A stretch of DNA of 64,000 nucleotides from Vicinamibacteraceae bacterium (lineage in GTDB: Bacteria; Planctomycetota; Phycisphaerae; Phycisphaerales; UBA5793): contig WYBR01000083.1 of NCBI GenBank assembly GCA_011525805.1, positions 50,557 through 114,556 of the forward strand. The letters run 5' to 3'. Made by a program: the position numbers and the translations under genes. Of this stretch, positions 17,340-26,236 are shown one piece after another (within the stretch, counting starts at the first letter, position 1; every line of letters starts with the position of its first letter). The notes beneath the pieces are model-generated. The model did no database searches. It was not told the origin of the DNA and worked only from the letters and a program-made list of their open reading frames with translations.

Positions 17340-18356
17340 TCAATAGTACTCGTCTTCGGCGCCGGCCTGTTCGGCCGCGGTGATCTTGGACATCACGTGG
17401 ACGTACGTCTCCCACGTCTGGCGGTCGAGCCAGTCCTTCACCGCGTACTCGTCGGCGTCGAACTCCTCGAGCCAGGCGGCGCCGTCCTTCGCCAGCGCGT
17501 CGGGGTGGATCGGCCCGCTGGGCATGACGATCACCTTGCCGCGCATCGAGTAATGCTGAAGGCCGCACAACTCGGCGCAGATCAGGTCAAAGTACTCGTA
17601 GCCCTGCACGTTCTTGCCGGGCACCTCGAACCACAGGCGGCCGCCGTTCATCCCCGGCACCGCGTCGTGCTTGACGCGGAATTCGGGGACGTAGAACGAA
17701 TGCAGCACGTCATTGCTCGTGAGGAGAATCCGCACCGGGCGGTCGGCGGGGATGCGCAACTCGGCCATGATCGTGTAGTCGTCGGCGCCCGGCGGCTGCT
17801 CGCCCGTCCAGCCTGCGGGAACCGCCTGCCGGTCCACCATCCACGGGTCGGAAGTGTTGTTGGCGGCGATGGCCTCGGCGAGGCGGTCGGTGTCGCGCGG
17901 GCCGAAACTCCCGTCGTTGCCGGGGTAGCGGAAGTACCACGCGAACTGCTGCGCGATGCACTCAATCTGCACCGTGTCTTCGCTCTGCGGGGCGTTGTAG
18001 CGGATGTCGTTCCACGTCCCCTTGCTCAGCGCCGCAATGAGGACGAGGATGATCGAGGGGATGATCGTCCACGCCGCCTCGAGCCGGTTGTTGCCGTGGA
18101 TGAACTTCGCCTTGCCACCGGGCACCGCGCGGTAGCGAATCGTGAAGTAGACCAGCGCGATCTGAACGGCGATGAAGACCGCCCCCGTCAGCAGGAGGAT
18201 CCCCCAGTAGAGACGGTCGATGTCGAAGCCCACCTCCGTCACCGACCGGCGCATCGGGTGCCAGAGGGAGGGATCGCCCCCCCCGTAGGACGCCCATGCC
18301 GGCGCCGCAACCAGAGCCATCATCGCACATCCAACGGAAAGCACGCTTCGCTTCAT
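17340..18356 (-). CDS. coxB: Cytochrome c oxidase subunit II
   Basis: 338 residues from ATG 18356 (MKRSVLSVGCAMMAL), which begins a signal peptide ending near APAWAS. Two transmembrane segments (about 50-75 and 95-115) are followed by the CuA cupredoxin domain. CuA ligands are visible: His in NDVLHSFYVPEF and CAELCGLQHYSMRGKVIV (C-x3-C-x3-H-x2-M). The electron-entry motif QQFAWYFRYPG precedes it. About 50 residues in the middle (TDRLAEAIAANNTSDPW onwards) are extra compared with typical CtaC, and no C-terminal cytochrome c domain is present, so the electron donor must be separate. Confidence 0.95.
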   Translation of the reverse strand: MKRSVLSVGCAMMALVAAPAWASYGGGDPSLWHPMRRSVTEVGFDIDRLYWGILLLTGAVFIAVQIALVYFTIRYRAVPGGKAKFIHGNNRLEAAWTIIPSIILVLIAALSKGTWNDIRYNAPQSEDTVQIECIAQQFAWYFRYPGNDGSFGPRDTDRLAEAIAANNTSDPWMVDRQAVPAGWTGEQPPGADDYTIMAELRIPADRPVRILLTSNDVLHSFYVPEFRVKHDAVPGMNGGRLWFEVPGKNVQGYEYFDLICAELCGLQHYSMRGKVIVMPSGPIHPDALAKDGAAWLEEFDADEYAVKDWLDRQTWETYVHVMSKITAAEQAGAEDEYY

Positions 18357-18462
18357 GGTCGCCACGGGCCTCTCTTCGCGTCGATCAAAGCCGCAACGCC
18401 CGTCGCAGCCGGGCTGCGACGGGCGCGCGTTCATTCACTTGCGGTTCCGCCACGCTCAGTCA

Positions 18463-19197
18463 TCATTTGGGCGGCTGGTAGGTGAAGTTCACTTCCGCCG
18501 TCCCGCCGTCCGTTACTTCAAAGGCGATCTCCGACTCGACCGGCGTGAACCGATCAAACTCGTGCCACACCGTGAGGGTGTAGTTGCCCGCGGGCAGGTC
18601 CTTGATCTCGAACTCCCCGTTCTCATCGCTGACGGCGAAGAAGGGATGATCGAAGACGGCGATGTGGGCGTTCATCCAGGTGTGAACCTGGCACTTGAGC
18701 CGGATCGGCGGATCAAACTCGGCATTGGCGAACGTCACGTCCTTGACCATGCCCTGCACCGGCTGGCCCTCGTTGAAACTCGGGTTGTTGGCGGACTTGA
18801 GGTCGAGGTTGTGGGCCGTCGCGTCCGAGTTCCGGAACTGGATCTTCTGCCCCTTCATCACGCCGACGACGTGCGGCGTGTACTGGCAGCCGACCTGGTC
18901 GATGAGGGCCGGCTTGCTCGGCGGCTCAAACGTGCCGCTCACCGGACCCTTGACGTACACGAGCACGTTGCACAGCGTCGCCTTCTCGGTGTTGAAGACG
19001 TAGGTCTCCTCGAAGAGCGGCGTCGTCTGGTGCGCCTGGATGCAGAAGGCGTCGCCCGCCACGCGGACCTTTTTCGGCGTGGCCATCTTGCCGTCGAAGT
19101 TGATCTTGCCCTTCACCGACCCGCCCGCCAAAGCGGTCGCGCCGCTCGCCGCGGCCGCACCCGCGGCCGCCAGCGTCCATATCCACATTCGTTTCAT
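18463..19197 (-). CDS. Exported cupredoxin-type copper protein (amicyanin-like Cu ligand spacing)
   Basis: 244 residues from ATG 19197 (an in-frame GTG directly before it is possible). Signal peptide ends near GATALAGG. The domain has GCQYTPHVVGV, a candidate Cu His in TAHNLDLKS, and C-x2-H-x2-M in LKCQVHTWMNAH, the spacing seen in amicyanin-type blue copper proteins. The end (ENGEFEIKDLPAGNYTLTVWHE) looks like a carboxypeptidase-regulatory/transthyretin-like beta domain. It is the first gene of the cox operon, 106 bases before coxB, and is closely related to the C-terminus of the octaheme protein at 28286-34138. Likely role: soluble electron donor to CuA. This is inference. Confidence 0.85.
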   Translation of the reverse strand: MKRMWIWTLAAAGAAAASGATALAGGSVKGKINFDGKMATPKKVRVAGDAFCIQAHQTTPLFEETYVFNTEKATLCNVLVYVKGPVSGTFEPPSKPALIDQVGCQYTPHVVGVMKGQKIQFRNSDATAHNLDLKSANNPSFNEGQPVQGMVKDVTFANAEFDPPIRLKCQVHTWMNAHIAVFDHPFFAVSDENGEFEIKDLPAGNYTLTVWHEFDRFTPVESEIAFEVTDGGTAEVNFTYQPPK

Positions 19198-19356
19198 CAC
19201 TGAGATCCCTTTCGCTTTCCGGAGAGTTTCCCTGATCGGGGCCGCTGAACGACGCGGTCCGCCGCAGGCCGCGCCTCGTGCCCCGTATGGCCGACGCGCG
19301 TCGCCCGCGATTATTCACTGGCCCCGAAGACCGTGATGATATGCACCGCGAATCTC

Positions 19357-19368
19357 GGGTGTACACCC
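19357..19368. promoter_or_regulatory. Perfect 12-base palindrome between divergent cox genes
   Basis: GGGTGTACACCC is a perfect inverted repeat in the 290-base divergent region between the cupredoxin-coxBA operon and coxC. Position and symmetry suit an operator for a dimeric regulator controlling both directions. No regulator gene is in the window. Confidence 0.35.
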
Positions 19369-19500
19369 CACGGCCTCGGACTCGCTCCGGTGGACGACTC
19401 CGCCCGCCTTCGCTCACGCCGGCGGGTACGCCCTGACGATGCAAATATCCCGCACACGGCGTTGGCCCCCGCCTCTCTCCCCCATACCATGTCGCCCTCT

Positions 19501-20463
19501 ATGAGCACTGCCATTCCCCACCACAGCGCTGTCACCCACGATCACGGACACGGCGAGACCGAACCGGCCGCCATCGGCCTGCCCAACGTCAAGCTGTGCA
19601 TGTGGCTCTTCCTCGTCAGCGAGGTCATGTTCTTTGCCGGACTCATCGGCTCCTACATCGTCATCCGCTTTGGAACCGCCGGTTGGCCCAACCCGTACGA
19701 CATCCTCGCCGTCCGCATCACCGCCTTCAACACTTTCCTGCTTATCTGCTCCTCCGTCACCATGGTCAAGGCGTTCCAGTGGTCGGACGCGGGCGATCGC
19801 GGTCGCGCGAAGAAGTACCTCCTCGCGACGATCCTCGGCGGAGCCACTTTCGTGGGCATCCAGGTCTACGAGTACCGCCACCTCCTTCACGCTCCCTCCA
19901 CCGCCCTCTTCCACGTCGTCGAGCACGAAATGGAGAAGCGCGGCCTGCACGCCGGAGAGAGTGAGAGCCATGCGGCGGCGGAGGCGTCGCGGATCGTCCT
20001 CGCCTCGACCGGCCTGTCTCAGGTCGAGCAGCAGAATGAGCAGTTGCTTCGCCTGCACGAGGTGCTGGCCACCGGCCGGCCAAAAGTGAAAAAGACGGCG
20101 CCCCCGTCGCAGCAGGCGCCGCTGCGGGAATGGGACCGCCGGGCGCTCGAAGAGACCATCAAACTCGCCGCGCTCTTCCCCGAGGACGATCCCTTCCGGG
20201 CGAAGATCAGCAAGATCGGCAAGCACCACAACATCTATCCGGAGGGGTTCGTCCCCGGCCGGGACAACTTCACGAGCACCTTCTACATCATGACCGGCTT
20301 CCACGGCTTCCACGTGGCGGGCGGCGTGGTGGCGCTGCTGGTCATTCTCGCGTTCTACGCCCTCGGCCGCGCGGGCACCATGGCCATCGAGGTCGTCGGC
20401 CTCTACTGGCACTTCGTTGACCTCGTCTGGATCATCCTCTTCACCATCGTCTACCTCATGTGA
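19501..20463 (+). CDS. coxC: Cytochrome c oxidase subunit III with a hydrophilic insertion
   Basis: 320 residues from ATG 19501 (MSTAIPHHSAVTHDHGHG); ATG 19489 four codons upstream is equally possible, and the longer open frame is not protein-like. Core motifs: KLCMWLFLVSEVMFFAGLIGSY, AFNTFLLICSSVTM, then FYIMTGFHGFHVAGG and YWHFVDLVWIILFTIVYL. Between YEYRHLL and NFTSTFYIMTGFHG about 130 mostly hydrophilic residues are inserted (charged helices, 'TGLSQVEQQNEQLLRL', a KVKKTAPPSQQ linker). Short linkers are normal here. It begins the plus-strand half of the oxidase locus, followed by coxD after 23 bases. Confidence 0.92.
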   Translation: MSTAIPHHSAVTHDHGHGETEPAAIGLPNVKLCMWLFLVSEVMFFAGLIGSYIVIRFGTAGWPNPYDILAVRITAFNTFLLICSSVTMVKAFQWSDAGDRGRAKKYLLATILGGATFVGIQVYEYRHLLHAPSTALFHVVEHEMEKRGLHAGESESHAAAEASRIVLASTGLSQVEQQNEQLLRLHEVLATGRPKVKKTAPPSQQAPLREWDRRALEETIKLAALFPEDDPFRAKISKIGKHHNIYPEGFVPGRDNFTSTFYIMTGFHGFHVAGGVVALLVILAFYALGRAGTMAIEVVGLYWHFVDLVWIILFTIVYLM

Positions 20464-20486
20464 TCGTCCGGAGTCGCACCGTTCCC

Positions 20487-20948
20487 ATGTCCACCGCCGC
20501 CGCCACTTCGCACGCCGCCGCCCCCGCCGCCGGCCACAGCCACCACCCGAACTACATCGCCATCTTCATCTGGCTGGTCATCCTGACCGTCATCGAGGTC
20601 AGCATCCCGGAACTCGTTCACATCAACGGCAAGGGGCACGACCGACTGACTCCCTCCGTCCTCGCGCCGACCGCGTTTCAGGAAGAAGGCGTGGACGAGG
20701 CCGTGAAGCAGGCCGCCGCGTCGATGGCGCCGAGCGAGCGGTTCCAGGCCGCCGGATGGGCCATGCGCATCGGGGTCCTGAGCGTTCTCGCGATCATCAA
20801 GGCCGCCCTCGTCGGGGCGTTCTTCATGCACCTGCGCTTCGACGGCTGGAAACTCAACTTCATCCTCGCGATGCCCACCGCCCTGTTCGTCTTCATCATC
20901 ATCATGCTCGCGCCGGACATCGCCGTGGACTGGCCGCAACTCTACTGA
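20487..20948 (+). CDS. Cytochrome c oxidase subunit IV (prokaryotic caa3/CtaF type)
   Basis: 153 residues from ATG 20487; the in-frame GTG overlapping the coxC stop would add only non-conserved residues. His-rich N-terminus, then three hydrophobic segments: YIAIFIWLVILTVIEVSIP, IGVLSVLAIIKAALVGAFFMHL, LAMPTALFVFIIIMLAPDI. The KAxLVxxFFMHL motif is the hallmark of this small subunit, which stabilises the CuB region. About 45 hydrophilic residues sit between the first two segments. Confidence 0.9.
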   Translation: MSTAAATSHAAAPAAGHSHHPNYIAIFIWLVILTVIEVSIPELVHINGKGHDRLTPSVLAPTAFQEEGVDEAVKQAAASMAPSERFQAAGWAMRIGVLSVLAIIKAALVGAFFMHLRFDGWKLNFILAMPTALFVFIIIMLAPDIAVDWPQLY

Positions 20949-20969
20949 CCGCTTTCCCCAACAAACAGC

Positions 20970-21476
20970 GTGTACTGGCTGCTCGGCTTCGGCCTGACCA
21001 TCCTCGGACTCGCCGGCCCGATCCTCACCCTCGTCGGCCTGCCGGGGACGTGGTGGGTCATCGCCCTCGCGCTCGTCGCGCAGTGGCTCGCGCCTGAGAC
21101 ATTCAGTTGGTGGACGCTGGGCGTCTGCGGCGCCGCGGCCCTGGCCGGCGAAGCGATCGAATTCGCCGCGGGCGCGGTTGGATCGAAGAGCGCCGGGGGC
21201 ACGAAGTCGTCAAGCGTGGGGGCGCTGGTCGGCGGCATCGTCGGCGCGATCGCCGGCGCCGCCTTTCCGCCCGTCATCGGCGCCATCGTCTGGGGCGTCG
21301 TCGGCGCGGGCGCCGGCGCCGTCCTCGGCGAGTTCATCGCGGGCAACCGCAGCGTGCGGTCGCATCTCGCGATCGGCGGCGGCGCGGCCGCCGGAAAGGC
21401 GGTCGGCTCCATCGTCAAGTCCGCCATCAGCGCCGCCGTCTACGCGATCCTCGTCGTCGCGGCGTTCATTCCGTAG
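20970..21476 (+). CDS. DUF456 family membrane protein
   Basis: 168 residues, starting at GTG 20970 (VYWLLGFGLTILGLAGP). The protein is almost entirely hydrophobic with glycine/alanine-rich segments: GPILTLVGLPGTWWVIA near the start, then GGTKSSSVGALVGGIVGAIAG and FIAGNRSVRSHLAIGGGAAAG. This pattern is typical of DUF456. Biochemical function is unknown. It follows the oxidase subunit IV gene by 21 bases and may simply be co-transcribed. Confidence 0.8.
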   Translation: MYWLLGFGLTILGLAGPILTLVGLPGTWWVIALALVAQWLAPETFSWWTLGVCGAAALAGEAIEFAAGAVGSKSAGGTKSSSVGALVGGIVGAIAGAAFPPVIGAIVWGVVGAGAGAVLGEFIAGNRSVRSHLAIGGGAAAGKAVGSIVKSAISAAVYAILVVAAFIP

Positions 21477-21497
21477 CGATCGCATCCGGAGTCCGAC

Positions 21498-21896
21498 ATG
21501 AATCCTTCGCGTCAACTCATCTCGACCGGCACGCCGTGGGAGCGGGCGGTCGGTTACAGCCGCGCCGTTCGCGTGGGAGGCCACACCTTCGTCTCCGGAA
21601 CCGTCGCGGCCGACGAGAGCGGCCGCATCCACGCGCCCGGCGATGCCGGGGCCCAGGCGAGGTACATTTTCGAGAAGATCGACGCGTCGCTGCGCCTCGT
21701 CGGGGCGTCGCTGCGCGACGTCGTTCGCGTGCGCGTCTATCTCGTCGACATGAGTGACCTTGAGGCCGTCGGCCGCGCTCATCACGCCGCCTTCGCCGAG
21801 GTCCGCCCCGCGAATACGACGGTCGCGGTTGCGGCGCTTGCCTCGCCGGAGTGCCGCGTCGAGATTGAAGTCGATGCCGTGACCGCCGGCGCCTGA
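21498..21896 (+). CDS. RidA/YjgF family protein
   Basis: 132 residues. Begins STGTPWERAVGYSRAVRVG, has FVSGTVAADESG, the long helix with 'QARYIFEKIDASLRLVGASL', 'VVRVRVYLVDMSDLEAVGRAH' and RPANTTVAVAALASPECRVEIEV, the typical chorismate-mutase-like RidA fold. Family members hydrolyse reactive enamine/imine intermediates from PLP enzymes. A PLP enzyme is encoded convergently only 3 bases away, though that arrangement may be chance. Usual family length. Confidence 0.9.
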   Translation: MNPSRQLISTGTPWERAVGYSRAVRVGGHTFVSGTVAADESGRIHAPGDAGAQARYIFEKIDASLRLVGASLRDVVRVRVYLVDMSDLEAVGRAHHAAFAEVRPANTTVAVAALASPECRVEIEVDAVTAGA

Positions 21897-21899
21897 GCG

Positions 21900-23078
21900 C
21901 TACTCACTCAGAAGCCGATGCAGCGCAGCGCCCAGTCGCTCGTACTGCTGCGGCGCGTTGTAGACCTGGGCCGAGAGGCGCACGAAGGTCCGCCCGTCCA
22001 CCTGCATGAACGGAATCTCGATGCGCTCGCGCTCATAGAGCCGTGCCTGCATGGCGCGGGCCTGCTCGATCGTCGGCGGATTGAAGCGGCGCGTGATCTC
22101 GATGATCGCCATGGCGCCGGAGTTCCCGGGCGAGTCCGGCACGGGCAGCGAACCGCCGACCTTTTCGGCGACGACGCGGCTGCCGTAGCGCGCCAGCGCA
22201 TGATTGTGCGCATGCACCCGAGCCCAGCCGAGCGACCCCATGAACTCGATCGCGGCCGGCGCGCTCAGGTACGCCGTCGGATCGTCGGTGCCCGTCCAGA
22301 AGAACTCCTCAGGGAACATGGCGCCGTAGTAGTGCGAGGTCACGGCCGGCGCGATGCGCCTGGAGAGTTCAGGCCGCACGTACAGCACCGCCGCCCCCTT
22401 GGGCGCGCAGGCCCACTTGTGCAGGTTGCCCGTCCAGAAGTCCGGCTGCATTGACGTCAGATCGACCGGCACCATCCCCGGCACGTGGGCGCCATCCACC
22501 AGGACGAGGATCCCGCGCTCCCGGCAGGCGCGCACGATCTCCCTCGCCGGCAGAATCATCGCCGTGGGCGAAGTGATCTGATCGAGCACGACCAGGCGCG
22601 TCCGATTGCTCAGCGCCGCGACGATCGTCTCGCCGATCTCATCCGTGGTTTCGCGCGGAAAGGCGATCGGCAGGCGCACGAGCGAGGCGCCCGTGCGATC
22701 GGCCACGCGCATGAGCGTCTTGATGACCGCCGGGTAGCCGTGCTCGATGATGAGCAGTTCATCGCCCGGCTCGAAGCGCAGGGACTGCACGACCGAATTG
22801 ATCGCGTAGGTCGCGTTCGGCACGAAGGCGAGGCAGCGCGGATCGGCGCCGAGCAGGCGGCCCACGACTGCCAGCGCCGCTTCCAGCCGCGCCCGCAGCG
22901 TTCGATCGAGAAACTGCACGGGCTGGCGCTCCATCTCAGCCCGCAGCCTCGCCTGAGCCTCGAGCACCGGGCGCGGCGTCGCGCCGAACGAGCCGTGATT
23001 GAGGAACGTGACTTCGGGGTCGAGCGTCCAGTTCGATCGCACCGCGGCCCAGTCATCGCCCCAGAGAGGGTTGTCCAT
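21900..23078 (-). CDS. Class V aminotransferase (isopenicillin-N epimerase-like)
   Basis: 392 residues from ATG 23078 (MDNPLWGDDWAAVRSNWTLD); the open frame continues upstream but becomes glycine/arginine-rich noise. Fold type I PLP enzyme: VTFLNHGSFGATPRPV, FVPNATYAINSVV, a PLP-binding Asp in ILVLVDGAHVPGMV, and PLP lysine in GNLHKWACAPKGAAVL. This pattern fits the isopenicillin-N epimerase / cysteine-desulfurase-like branch. The substrate cannot be told from sequence. It meets ridA tail to tail. Confidence 0.88.
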   Translation of the reverse strand: MDNPLWGDDWAAVRSNWTLDPEVTFLNHGSFGATPRPVLEAQARLRAEMERQPVQFLDRTLRARLEAALAVVGRLLGADPRCLAFVPNATYAINSVVQSLRFEPGDELLIIEHGYPAVIKTLMRVADRTGASLVRLPIAFPRETTDEIGETIVAALSNRTRLVVLDQITSPTAMILPAREIVRACRERGILVLVDGAHVPGMVPVDLTSMQPDFWTGNLHKWACAPKGAAVLYVRPELSRRIAPAVTSHYYGAMFPEEFFWTGTDDPTAYLSAPAAIEFMGSLGWARVHAHNHALARYGSRVVAEKVGGSLPVPDSPGNSGAMAIIEITRRFNPPTIEQARAMQARLYERERIEIPFMQVDGRTFVRLSAQVYNAPQQYERLGAALHRLLSE

Positions 23079-23120
23079 GCGTCGCGTCCCGGTCCTTTCG
23101 AGTCCACTGCCCACTTCACG

Positions 23121-23152
23121 CCCACGATGAGGCTCTGCGAATCGTGGGGTGC
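23121..23152. repeat. Dispersed hairpin repeat CCCACGAT..ATCGTGGG (copy 1)
   Basis: CCCACGAT (23121-23128) and ATCGTGGG (23141-23148) form a perfect 8-base stem with a 12-base loop, continuing GGTGC. Closely related copies occur at 57219-57284. Here it lies between two minus-strand genes and may act in transcript termination or processing. Confidence 0.5.
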
Positions 23153-23164
23153 TCTTTTCCACTC

Positions 23165-24289
23165 TCACTCCCCCGCCGTCTCCGCCTCCACCGCCTCCTC
23201 GCGCCGCCACGACACGTTCGGCCGCGTCGGCCTCACTCCGCTCAGCGCTTCCGTGTTCCAGCACCCGACCCAGTGCTGCGCTGCCACTTCCGCCAGCCGG
23301 TACTCCTCCGCCCCCGGCCGCTGGAGGAGGTCATCTGGCGGATCATGCTCGGGCCACCACGGGCGCACACCGGGGTCCAGCCGCTCGAACTCCGCCGCGT
23401 CATCGATCACGTCCCGGATCGTCCCGAGGCGATCCGGCCGCGCGTCAAGGCGGGGCATCGAGCGCAGCAGTCCTCGCGTGTAGGGGTGCAGCGGCTCGTG
23501 GAACAGGTCGTCGACTCGCGCGTACTCGACGACGCGGCCGGCGTACATGACGCACACCACGTCGCTGTTCTCCGCCACGACGCCGAGGTTGTGGCTGATG
23601 AGCATCATCGACATGCGCCGCGAGCGCTTGAGGTCGTCGAGCAGGTCGAGAATCTGCGCCTGGATCGTGACGTCAAGGGCGGTGGTCGGCTCGTCGGCGA
23701 GCAGCAGGCGCGGCCGGCACGCCAGGGCCATCGCGATCATCACCCGCTGGCGCATTCCCCCGGAGAACTGGTGTGGATAGTTCCCGAGGCGCCGCGCCCC
23801 GCCGGCGATCCCCACGTCCGCCAGCGCCTGCGCCGCGATCTCCTTCGCCTCGCCCCGGCCGACGCGCTGGTGCAGGAGGATCGCCTCCATGATCTGGTCG
23901 CCGATCGTGTAGACGGGATTCAGGCTCGTCATCGGCTCCTGGAAGATCATCGCGATCTGCGCCCCCCGCACCTCGCGCATCTCGCGCGGCGTGAGACTGA
24001 GCAGATCCCGCCCATCGAAGAGGATCGACCCGCGATCAATCCTTCCGGGAGGCGAGGGGATGAGGCGGAGGATGCTCATCGCCGTGACCGACTTGCCGCA
24101 CCCCGACTCCCCCACCACCGCGAGCGTCTGGTTCGGGTAGATGGTCAGGCGGGCGCCGTTGACCGCGACGAGGCGAGGCCCGGCGCCGTTGTCGAACGAG
24201 ACGGCCAGGTCCGCCACTTCGAGCAGCGGCTGCTCATCCTCCTCGACGCTCGACGCCGCGATCGTCGGCTGGGCTGTGAGGTCGCTCAT
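23165..24289 (-). CDS. Oligopeptide/dipeptide ABC transporter ATP-binding protein (OppD/DppD type)
   Basis: 374 residues from ATG 24289 ([14 protein letters not shown]); the longer frame upstream is not protein-like. Walker [24 protein letters not shown] (Q-loop, typical of OppD), signature [17 protein letters not shown], Walker [13 protein letters not shown], His switch ISHNLG, and the C-terminal oligopeptide transporter extension with [14 protein letters not shown]. The last ~50 residues ([13 protein letters not shown] onwards) keep the AxxHxVxC-type ending of the family. No OppB/C/F or binding protein is adjacent, so its partners must be elsewhere. Confidence 0.9.
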   Translation of the reverse strand: MSDLTAQPTIAASSVEEDEQPLLEVADLAVSFDNGAGPRLVAVNGARLTIYPNQTLAVVGESGCGKSVTAMSILRLIPSPPGRIDRGSILFDGRDLLSLTPREMREVRGAQIAMIFQEPMTSLNPVYTIGDQIMEAILLHQRVGRGEAKEIAAQALADVGIAGGARRLGNYPHQFSGGMRQRVMIAMALACRPRLLLADEPTTALDVTIQAQILDLLDDLKRSRRMSMMLISHNLGVVAENSDVVCVMYAGRVVEYARVDDLFHEPLHPYTRGLLRSMPRLDARPDRLGTIRDVIDDAAEFERLDPGVRPWWPEHDPPDDLLQRPGAEEYRLAEVAAQHWVGCWNTEALSGVRPTRPNVSWRREEAVEAETAGE

Positions 24290-24408
24290 CGGTCGGCTCT
24301 CGGCGCCGCGGCATGCTCGGCGCCCGCGATGGTACGCACGGGCGGCCCGCGCGTCGTGAAGCGCGGTCCCGACGACCTCCTCCGGCGCCGCGCGCCGGGG
24401 AAGCCGCG

Positions 24409-25251
24409 CTACACGTCCGAACGCAGCCCCGGTCCGGGCGCCGCCGCCGGCGCCTCGATCTCCTCGCGGTGCTCGAGGAGGATGTCGTCGTGGACGCGGT
24501 CCTGAATGACGCGCACCTTGTGCTGGCGCACCAGTTCGAGCGTCGCTAGAAACAGGCCGATCATCTCGCCGCGCGTCCGCCCGGCGCACGCGGCCCGAAG
24601 CGAAAGACGCCCGCCCGCCGCGCGGGACAACTGGTCGAGCAGGTCCGCCTCGTGCAGGACGATGGGTGTGTCGTCGTACTCGACCTTGTGGTCGCCCAGA
24701 CGCCCGAAGTCCACCGCCTCGGTGATGCGCTGAAAGACTTCGAAGAGGTCCCACACGCCGATGTCCTCAAGATCCGTCGGCGGGGGTTCGTGGTCAGGCG
24801 GATCCTCGGCTGCTTGCGGCTTCGCGAGCGCAATCCGAGCCAGCGGCGAGCGCTGCAGCCACTCCTCGCGCCGCTCGGCCAGATTCTCAGCCGCGTCGCG
24901 GAACTTCTTGTAGGCGAGCAGTTGCTTGACCAGTTCATAGCGCGGGTCGGAGGCGTCCAGGCCGCTGATCGCCTCCGCCTCGCCGGCCGCGTCGCTCGCG
25001 GCCGACCGCTCCGCCGGGGGCATCAACATGCGGCTCTTGATCTCCATCAGCATCGCCGCCATGACGAGAAACTCACCCGCCGTCTCGATGTCGATGCGGT
25101 CAAGCCCCTTGAGATGGGCGATGTACTGGTCGGTAATCGCCGCGATGGGGATGTCGATGATGTCCACCTCGGCCCGCTTGATGAGGTGCATCAGCAGGTC
25201 GAGCGGCCCGTGAAACGCATCGAGTTGTACGGTGTAGTCCGGCTGCGACAT
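24409..25251 (-). CDS. scpA: Segregation and condensation protein A
   Basis: 280 residues. N-terminal kleisin helix [40 protein letters not shown] and [18 protein letters not shown] are the classic ScpA signature. The C-terminal winged-helix part has '[17 protein letters not shown]'. ScpA bridges the SMC dimer heads and recruits ScpB for chromosome condensation. scpB and smc are not in the window. A Pro/Glu-rich linker (about 150-165) separates the two conserved parts. Nothing recognisable was seen in the roughly 300 bases between it and the divergent gene at 25551. Confidence 0.93.
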   Translation of the reverse strand: MSQPDYTVQLDAFHGPLDLLMHLIKRAEVDIIDIPIAAITDQYIAHLKGLDRIDIETAGEFLVMAAMLMEIKSRMLMPPAERSAASDAAGEAEAISGLDASDPRYELVKQLLAYKKFRDAAENLAERREEWLQRSPLARIALAKPQAAEDPPDHEPPPTDLEDIGVWDLFEVFQRITEAVDFGRLGDHKVEYDDTPIVLHEADLLDQLSRAAGGRLSLRAACAGRTRGEMIGLFLATLELVRQHKVRVIQDRVHDDILLEHREEIEAPAAAPGPGLRSDV

Positions 25252-25550
25252 GGGTGATGGAGGATAGGCGATTCGCCCGGCAGCGGATCGGCCGCGAAGA
25301 GGCGCAGAAGGCGGAAGGAAAGCGGCTCAACGGAGCCCGAAGCGCGAGCAAGGAGGCGAGGAGCGCAGCGACGAGCGGTCGACGGCAATGACAATCGCCA
25401 CCAGGCCGAAGCGCCGGCGAGGATGCGAGGAGCAAAGGGGCGAGGAGTCGAGTGAAGGCGCCGATCCACGCTCGCGCGTGGGGCTGGTCAGCGCGTGGAC
25501 GCCCGGCGCGCCGCGTGCGAGGCCGCCGCGCCGCGCCCTACCATCCACCG

Positions 25551-26039
25551 ATGCGACGCAGACTGCGCAGCACGTGCAAGTGGAGCGGGGCGGTGCTGAC
25601 CGTGCTGTTGTTTGTGGTGTGGGTGGGCAGTGCGCGATGGATGGTCTGGAGCGAGCCTCGCGACGATCTCGGCTTGGGGATCCGGTCCGGGTGCTTCCTT
25701 CTCGCAGTGGATGAGTCGGGACGGATGATGAGCGGAACTCGCTTCGAGCTCGCTCGAAACGACCATTCGTTCACTTGGTGGTTCTGGACTCTCTGGATCA
25801 GTCTGAATCCCGTGGTAGGCGTTGTGTCCATACCGGTCTGGTTCCTCGCCCTGCTCCTCGCCGTGCCAACCATCTGGCTCTGGTACCGCGATCGGCGTCG
25901 CGCGCCGGGCCTATGCACCAAGTGCGGCTACGACCTGCGCGGGGCGGACCATGCGGTGTGTCCCGAGTGCGGAGCGGCTGTGACTCGAAGAGGTACAGCA
26001 AAACCTGCTGCGAGACGCGACGGATCTGGTGCCGTGTGA
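25551..26039 (+). CDS. Two-TM membrane protein with C-terminal zinc ribbon
   Basis: 162 residues from ATG 25551 (MRRRLRSTCKWSGAVLTV). One hydrophobic segment near 12-34, a polar region with a large share of aromatic residues, a second long hydrophobic region (about 80-115, VVSIPVWFLALLLAVPTIWLWY), then a zinc ribbon CTKCGYDLRG..x..CPECGAAV and a basic tail. This layout is frequent among planctomycete hypothetical proteins. The ribbon is cytoplasmic if the N-terminus is inside. Function unknown. The same ribbon type is grafted into the heme A synthase at 12913-14556. Confidence 0.75.
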   Translation: MRRRLRSTCKWSGAVLTVLLFVVWVGSARWMVWSEPRDDLGLGIRSGCFLLAVDESGRMMSGTRFELARNDHSFTWWFWTLWISLNPVVGVVSIPVWFLALLLAVPTIWLWYRDRRRAPGLCTKCGYDLRGADHAVCPECGAAVTRRGTAKPAARRDGSGAV

Positions 26040-26236
26040 ACCGCTCAACCGTCGGCTGCCGCCGACGCTCTTGGCGCATCTCTCCTCAATCACGACATGA
26101 GACTTGTGCATCAGGGCGGTTTCCCTGATTGCATCCGCGCCTTCGCGCGCCATCGATACTCGGGAATACCCGGCGCCGCGCCGGCGATTCACTTCGGAGG
26201 CGGCGGTGCGCCGTCGCCGGGCCGAAGGGAGCAAAG

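Noticed and set aside
24290..24754. Apparent N-terminal extension of the OppD-type ATPase
   Set aside because: The reading is Arg/Gly/Pro-rich and overlaps scpA out of frame; the ATP-binding domain begins correctly from ATG 24289.
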